Source: Amylostereum areolatum (taxonomy: Eukaryota; Basidiomycota; Agaricomycetes; Russulales; Stereaceae). From it: DNA of 64,000 nt. Both the position numbers and the translations under genes were made by a program. This document shows positions 57,514 through 64,000 of the stretch, piece after piece (the first letter of the stretch is position 1; every line of letters begins with the position of its first letter). Under the pieces are notes generated by a model. That model did no database searches. It was not told where the DNA came from and saw only the letters and a program-made list of their open reading frames with translations. The stretch covers positions 1,312,434 through 1,376,433 of the forward strand of contig SAXG01000007.1 in assembly GCA_012932865.1 (NCBI GenBank). Direction: 5' to 3'.

Positions 57514-60336
57514 ATGATAATAAAAACAAGCTTAACAATTATAGTGGCTATAGCCCTTTTCTTCATTACTATTCACATCTTATCGAATTCTAACAATCGG
57601 AAAGTAATTATAACAATTTTATTTATCAATCTCGGTATAAGATCATGAGGCTTATATTATATATTTAGTCAATTGGATCAGAGATTGGTTGATTTTTCGG
57701 TGATATTACAAATTATATTACTAATAAGTAACATAATAATAGCAATTCCATTGTTAGTAGTTAAAACAGCTACGTATTCGTTCACGAAAAACATCGCTTT
57801 AGAAGTATACTGAGCGCTAATCAGAATACCTGTAAAAATCTTAGAATACTTACCCTGAGTAATAACACAGTTTTTAAAAAAATATATCTCGCCCATCACT
57901 TTCAAGCTACGAACACTGGGCTTTCACTCCACAAATCAATTTGATTACCTGGAAATTCAATACCTCCCAAAACGAAACAGATATAGAATTTATTTTTTAA
58001 ATAACTATGACGTTAAAGGTAAAGAATTTTTTATAACTCTTTGAAATTCGTTACAAGATGTTCCAGAATTTACAGGAATGGATAAGAAAATAATGTACGT
58101 ATCTCTCTACAACGAGGAAGTTGAGCACGAATTCTTTTTACATAAAAATATTGCTCTTACAAAGGAATCAACTCTTGGTGATTATCTTAATAAAATTGGT
58201 AATAAAGTAAGCAATTTCTGAAAAGAAGCTTACAGACAAACACAGTATAGAAATATCTATGTTTATGTCGGCGAACCTAAGAAACCAATACCAGAAGAAA
58301 CAATTTTAATTAGATCTAATCCTAACAGATTGAGAACACGAGGCTTTCACACCTCTGCGATAAATAGTGCTAGCTATATTAAACCAATTAAAACATTAAA
58401 AAAACCTAAACCTTTAAAAACAATTACTGCCATGGATGTTGAAACAATGATTATAAACGGCGATCAAAAACCGGTAGCATTAACATTTTCATATTCACTG
58501 AATGGTAAAATTAAAAACGTGTTTTCTTTAATTAAACCCAATTTATTAATTATTGATCCTGATAAAGCTGTTAAGAATCTGTGGATTGATTTTTACAATA
58601 AAATTAATAAACTTTATTTAGGCGATATAACAATATTTGTTCACAATTTAGGGGGTTTTGATGGGTTTTACATATTACCATCACTGTTAAAACATCCATT
58701 AGCTGATAGAAGTAAAATATCTTCACTTATAGATAATAATCATAAATTTATTACTATTAGCACAACAATATTTGGCGATAAATGGGATTTAAAAGACTCT
58801 TACCGATTATTTCCCCTATCATTGAATGAATTAACTAAGACTTTTGGTAATTCGGAATTAAAATTAAGTAAATATAATGAAGCTTTTAATAATATATCAA
58901 TGTTTAAGAATAGCAATCTACTAAGAGAATTTATTAGATACAAAAAACAAGATGGTAAATCACTGCTAAACGCTATGTTAAATATACAAAAAACTTATTC
59001 GGAACTTTATACTACAGATATTTGTACGGTGTTAAGTACATCCACTTTATCTTTAGATATTTTTAGAAGAAGATTTTTAAAACTCAACATTCCTATTTTA
59101 ACCAAAACTTTAGATAAGATCATACGATTATCATATTTCGGAGGAGCGACTGACTATTATAAAAAATATGGTGAAAATCTGTATTATTATGATGTAAACT
59201 CGTTATACCCAACAGCTATGTTAAAGCCAATGCCAATAGAGTTTTTAGGTACAAGAGATGCTACAGAATTAAATTTAAATGATTTGTTTGGGTTTATTGA
59301 AGCTATTATAACCTGTCCTAAAAATATAAAACACCCTATTTTACCTTATAAGAAAGATGGTTTCACAATATTTCCTACTGGAAATTGAACTGGAACATAC
59401 TTTTCTGAAGAGTTAAAATTAGCTGTGGAATATGGCTATCAAGTTGAAATGATTAAAGTTCACGACTTTAGTAAAGAATATTTATTTACAGATTATATTA
59501 ACCATTTTTATGAAGTTAAGAAAACAGCCACAGGACCTTTAAGATTAATTTCTAAGTTACATTTAAATACTTTATATGGAATCTTTGGCCGGAAACAAGA
59601 CTTGTTACAAACAATAAACATCCACCCCGAAGAAGAAATGGATTACTTAGCTAGATATCCTGTGGATGCTATTATAAATATCGATGATGATAACAGTGTA
59701 ATTTTAATAAATAAAAATTTAGATTATGATATCGTTAACACTTTAAGAACAAGATTACATTTAGATTTAGACTACAATTTTAGTAAAGTTAAGTCTAATG
59801 TCGCGATAGCTTCAGCTGTAACTTATTATGCACGAATGATTATGATGCAATATAAAAATTTAAATGACCTTGATTTGTTTTACACTGATACAGATTCAAT
59901 ATTTACAAATAAACCTTTACCACACAACTTTATTGGAGATGAGTTAGGTTTAATGACAGATGAGTTGAAAGGTGGCTACATTAAAAAGGCTTATTTCTTC
60001 GGTATAAAAAAATATGCTTATATTGACAATAATGACTTCATTCATTCTGTCTTTTCAGGGGTGCCAAGAGATATTTTAACTTGAAATCAAATTGAGGAAA
60101 TATCTAAAGGTCATACTATAAAAGTGGAAACACCAATAAGATTTTATAAAGATTTTAACAAGCTACTTATTAAAACTAAAAAAATTATGTTATCTATCAA
60201 TCAAGAAAGTGATAAAACTTTAATTAATAATAATTACCAACACCCTAGAATATTTAAAGGATTGTTACCTAAAATTAGCTTATACCAACAAGGAGTTATT
60301 AATAAAATAAATAAATTTTACAACAAATTTAAATAA
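57514..60336 (+). CDS. dpo: mitochondrial plasmid-type family B DNA polymerase
   Basis: With UGA read as Trp, one frame runs 940 residues from ATG 57514 to TAA. Residues 1-130 contain about three hydrophobic segments (LTIIVAIALFFITIHIL; VILQIILLISNIIIAIPLLV). A roughly 170-residue linker follows. Exonuclease motifs are DVE near 308-310, HNLGGFDGFY near 380 and YRLFPLSLNELTKTF. Polymerase motifs are DVNSLYPTAM near 560, KLHLNTLYGIFGR near 680, YTDTDSIF near 790 and KKY near 832. This is the protein-primed polymerase of linear mitochondrial plasmids, whose N-terminal part usually supplies the terminal protein. No stop interrupts it under code 4, so the insertion is recent or maintained. Confidence 0.92.
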
Positions 60337-60794
60337 ACGTTATATTGAAATCGAACCTTGTAGAAAGTGTTTCTACAATTAACTCAGTTAACCTAATTGA
60401 GCAAGTATTCTTTATTATTCAATAATAACAATGGAATTTAAGCTATTATTCCAATTTAAATGTTTAATCATTCATTCTAAAGTAGGAAGCGGTGTATTTG
60501 TCAGATATTATAAATAATTTATATTGTAAAATTATAATATTAAATAAATAATATAATCTTATATCCTATTTACATTTTGTTCTTATTTATATTCCTTAAT
60601 CGCAACTATTTTTATATTAGAGGGGAAAAAATAAAACCTTATATATATTTAGAACTAGTTTTAAATAAGTGAATATTAAGGGTTGTACCCAAAGTTACAA
60701 GTCCTCTTTGTAGAGAAGTAAAATAAATTAGAATATTTATTATATGTAATATAAAATAACATTATATTATAATAAATAATTAAAAAATATTGTA
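60337..60794. other. AT-rich spacer with a perfect 9-bp hairpin
   Basis: Bases 60358-60378 form TTGTAGAAA-GTG-TTTCTACAA, 22 bp after the polymerase stop; this may be an mRNA 3' processing or stabilising structure. A tRNA was considered here and not supported. Nothing else was recognised. Confidence 0.5.
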
Positions 60795-61421
60795 TTAATA
60801 ATTTTTAATGTGTGTACTAGATTTTCGAGCTATAAAGATAGGTGCTACCATAGCTAATAATAAAACAATACTACATATTATTAATCATATAGCTCCATAA
60901 GTATATAGTCCTTGTCCAATAGCTTGTATTTGAGTAAAATTATTAAAAGTAGAATCCGCTATATTAGGTATAATAGTAATATTTACATTTAATAAATTTG
61001 AAATATCAGAATTTAAAATAGTAGTATTTATATTAGTTAAAAATTCTAATAATGCAAATATACCTGAAACATTATTAAAGGTAAATGGCATTATAGTAAA
61101 TAATTCATATATAAATAAAGATGCTATTGCTAAAGCTAATGGTAAATTTTTAGTATATTGAGAACCAGTTTCTAATATATCTGTAAGTTTTATGTTAATC
61201 ATCATAACCACAAATAAAAATAAAACTGTAATAGCTCCTACATAAACAATTATATAAGAGATACCTATAAATCCTACTCCTAATAATATTAAATAACCTG
61301 CAGCATTTACAAAAACAGATATTAAAAAAATAACTGCTATAACTGGATTTTTAGAAGTAATAACTAATAAACTAGATAGAAGAGTAGTAAACGCTAATAT
61401 ATCAATAAAAAAATGTTTCAT
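60795..61421 (-). CDS. nad6: NADH dehydrogenase subunit 6
   Basis: From ATG (61421) to TAA (60797-60795), 208 residues, reading one UGA as Trp (GAIWLIICSIV). The protein is a multi-span membrane subunit: LAFTTLLSSLLVITSKNPV, the conserved GVGFIGISYIIVYVGAITVL with LFLFVVMMINIK, and a C-terminal helix ending in RKSS. It sits in the membrane arm of complex I. Length and motifs are normal for fungal ND6. Expressed from the opposite strand to the plasmid-like genes. Confidence 0.95.
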
Positions 61422-62195
61422 AATAAAAATAAAAATATATATATATATATTATAATTAGCCTACTTATTTAGAATAAGTTTCGATCTTTAAATTTATTTG
61501 TTTAAAGAATTTAAATTTTTATAGCCTTAGCTAAATAAATAAATACTAAAATTATTTATTTTTATAAATTTTAAAGTTTTAGAACGAATTAAAGGCTGGA
61601 AGACAATAAAAAAAACATACATATAAGATATAGCAGCATATTTTTTAAAGTAGGTTTAACCTAGAAAATATTATTTCTTTTGCCTGGAAGCATTATAATT
61701 TAAATTCCAAAGGGAAGAATATAAATTTTATGAAATGAATTAAATTAAAAATTAATAATAAATTTATTATTAATTAAGACTCTAAAATTAACTAAAGAGT
61801 GTCGCTTTATCTTAAATTTATAAAAAAAGAATTAAGCGAAGAACCGAAGGAAAGACTTATGATAGTCAATTGTAAAATTATAAATTTTTTATATTAAAAC
61901 TACTTATTAAGCCAGCTGCTTTTGTATACAGCTGCTTATTTTATACCATAATTTAAAAATTTTATACCCTTTTTATATTTTGAATAATTAAATATTCATC
62001 TTTTAAATTCATATAAATTATATAGCGTATTATTGTTAAAATAATACTTATAATTTTATCTTTTTTTTTTCATTGATAGTGTGAGCTATTTAAACCCCCC
62101 CCCCCTTTGTAGCTCAAATTCTGGCTGGGTTGTATGTTCGTTTATAAATTCGTTCTACGTTAGACACTGTCCTAAAATAACAATATCATTAACTA
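61422..62195. other. mitochondrial spacer, no gene assigned
   Basis: AT-rich. It contains a CAGCTG-type hairpin (about 61911-61942) and a run of C at 62093-62106, with short arms around it (GAGCTA ... TAGCTC). A GAAGGAAAGAC stretch near 61850 recalls the RNase P RNA core but has no matching partner that I could find. Confidence 0.4.
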
Positions 62196-63557
62196 ATGTT
62201 TAATTTTATACAAGTTCGACATATGTCGAGCAAAACTAAAGGTTCCTCTGTACCGAAAACACTAATGGTTCATTTTAACGATGGACTGAAAAAATTAGAC
62301 TTAAACAGAAACACACCTTACGAAAACAGATTTTGATTAGTCTGATTTTTTAAGAATACAATATATTATTTACAAGCTTGTTGGCAGGATTTTTGATTAG
62401 TATTTTCTAATTATCCAATAATAAAACCAACACTTTTATTTTTAAAAATTATCTTTTATCCCATCATATTTATTTACAAAGTTCTAGGGTATCTAAAATG
62501 GTTAAAATTTATTTTTGCAGGTGTTTTATTTTTAAGATTAACACCTTTAAACATAGATTGAAAAGGTATCTGAATTTATTTCAATATGCAATTTATTGAC
62601 GACTTTCCACAATATTATCATATTTATAGTGCCAAGTTAAAGAAAATATTAAGTGTATTACCCGAGCGAAATGAACCAGAAAGAATTAAGGCTCCGAAAG
62701 AAAAATCTGTTCCAGCTCCTAAAACAAATCCTGACGACTCATTTATTTATAACCGAGATTATTTGGAATCTAAAACAGTGATTCAACCTGATCAAGATAC
62801 TCCCTTCTACAAAAACCCAAAATTTGATATTCCAGTAATAATTGTTGTTATCGGGGGTGTTACTCTTTACTTCTATTCAACTGAAGCTACTAATCTTTTA
62901 ATCACTTCCGGTGTATATGGAAAATATGTAGATTTTATGGATTGAATTAGAGGAAGAACTCCTCCTCAACTACCAGGAAACCCTAAACCACCTTTAGGTT
63001 TTGATTTAGGTTCAGATACTGATAGTTATATTCCATTAACAGATGGTAGCACAATTACTTATGAAGGTATAGCTCCTAATACAACTACAAGTGGAACATC
63101 AACTCCAGCTGGAACTACCACACCTACAGGATGGAAAACACCTCCCTCATTATAAGACGAATTTAAACGATATTGAGATAGTCCAGATAGTGATACAGAT
63201 TCAACATCAACAATTACAGGATCACCTAGTCCACTACCATCATCCTCATCAGCATCAACAAGCAAATTTACTGACAGTTTTAAATCTTTATAAAGTGATA
63301 TCTCTAGTCGATCATGAGCTAACACTGATGGAGATTTAACAAGAGAATTAGCTAAAGAAATAAACATTCTACCCACAGAAAAACTAGCTGATGTAGATCT
63401 TGAAGTAGTATCAACTACCGAATCTGGAAATGGATTATATACTCCTAAATATAAATTTAGCTCTCTTCACGGGTTTGGTATTCCAAAAACTAGAACTAAA
63501 GGTAAAATAAATCTTCGAGATGATGTTTGAGATTTGTATGACAGTGAAACAGATTAA
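62196..63557 (+). CDS. unknown membrane and Ser/Thr/Asp-rich ORF with two in-frame UAA
   Basis: ATG 62196 opens a frame of 453 codons to TAA 63555-63557, using UGA for Trp many times. UAA codons occur inside it at 63153-63155 and 63291-63293. Residues 1-130 are basic with several hydrophobic stretches (KPTLLFLKIIFYPIIFIYKV, FIFAGVLFLRL). Near residue 210 there is another TM (PVIIVVIGGVTLYFYS). The remainder is Pro/Thr/Ser/Asp-rich and low complexity. It follows the polymerase in the same direction (nad6 lies between on the other strand), so a plasmid origin is likely. Not homologous to anything I recognise. With standard termination it would end at codon 319. Confidence 0.65.
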
Positions 63558-63584
63558 TTTATTTGGGGAGATTAAAAATAAAAA

Positions 63585-64000
63585 TTAGATAGAACAAACA
63601 TATAAATAAAAAATTATTTTAAAAATTAAAATTAACAAAATTATTGCTAAATTAAACTTTATATAATAAGATTGAAATTTCTGTCTTATTTCTAAAAAGT
63701 TAGCAAGTTTAGGATACTTAATTTTTAAAGAAAATCTATCTATAAGATATTCAGCAAAAAGAGAAGAGATTATACTAATTATACATGAAAAAATAACACT
63801 ATCTAGTAATAATAAACTAATAAAAATATTTTTAATTAAACTAAATTCTAATAGTATTTCGTCTTCCAACGGTGATCGTATTCAAGTACTAGAGTCACTA
63901 TTATTTTGATCTTTATAATTTTCTGCTGTAATTTCTGTGGATTCTAAGCTAATAGATTCTATTTTTAATTTAGAATTATTTATGTCAGTATGTATTTTTT
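63585..64000 (-). CDS. unknown ORF with TM helices, partial at window edge
   Basis: Open from the window end (code 4, one UGA = Trp) to a stop at 63585. The N-terminal visible part is polar (ESISLESTEITAENYKDQNN). Then come IKNIFISLLLLDSVIFSCII and a C-terminal hydrophobic helix (FNLAIILLILIFKIIFYLYV). It converges on the preceding ORF, 27 bp apart. No family recognised. Confidence 0.5.

Noticed and set aside
60345..60425. Minus-strand tRNA with GGTTCGA T-loop-like sequence
   Set aside because: Acceptor and T stems do not pair and the central arm is a 9-bp hairpin with a 3-base loop, not an anticodon arm.
61840..61880. Mitochondrial RNase P RNA (rnpB)
   Set aside because: One core-like block (GAAGGAAAGAC) without the partner block or a pseudoknot; too weak to call.
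1..64000. CRISPR arrays, operons, riboswitches
   Set aside because: The nuclear part is eukaryotic with introns, and no regular direct-repeat and spacer structure was seen in either part.

Overview
The window joins two unlike DNAs. Bases 1-56392 are nuclear DNA of a basidiomycete fungus, most likely a wood-decay type agaricomycete: short (about 50-65 bp) GT-AG introns, GC-rich genes, F-box/LRR families, and Ty1/copia and chromodomain Ty3/gypsy retroelements. A single ambiguous base (n, 56393) separates this from bases 56394-64000, which are AT-rich fungal mitochondrial DNA read with UGA = Trp. The join interrupts a gene on both sides, so it looks like an assembly junction, not biology.

Bases 1-30 kb are a repeat-dense region. 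From the left: a copia element on the minus strand, with an hAT-like MITE in its gag; a decayed DUF6532-like gene; two broken F-box/LRR paralogues; a 509-bp solo LTR; a terminal-inverted-repeat element with a minisatellite core (copy A); and a multi-level nest. In the nest, an F-box gene (pieces 29790-28722 and 12006-11786) is split by a gypsy element (12007-28721, TSD CCCAT). That element is interrupted by a gag-only LTR element (24646-26159, TSD CCATG) and by copy B of the minisatellite element (12658-22302). Copy B is interrupted by an 8.1-kb chromovirus (13714-21803, TSD ACGAG). The chromovirus carries a 1391-bp solo LTR (18646-20036, TSD CATTC), which contains an almost perfect 387-bp-arm inverted repeat. 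Target duplications at four of these junctions, and reading frames that rejoin cleanly across them, support the order.

Bases 31.4-56 kb are mostly host genes: a pogo/CENP-B-type DDD transposase, a large deaminase-like protein, a BTB/POZ protein, a GH76 secreted or membrane-anchored glycosidase, a HUA1-like zinc and proline-rich protein divergently paired with a NOP8-like RRM protein, a large basidiomycete protein with possible AlkB-like fold, and a small two-TM protein. One DNA transposon nested in another lies at 48.4-49.5 kb. A tyrosine recombinase fragment abuts the junction.

The mitochondrial part holds the 5' part of rnl (minus), a degenerate tRNA-Cys-like gene, a plasmid-type family B DNA polymerase with an N-terminal membrane region, nad6 (minus), a membrane plus Ser/Thr/Asp-rich ORF with two in-frame UAA codons, and a partial ORF at the window end. 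The polymerase and the unknown ORF look like remains of a linear mitochondrial plasmid.
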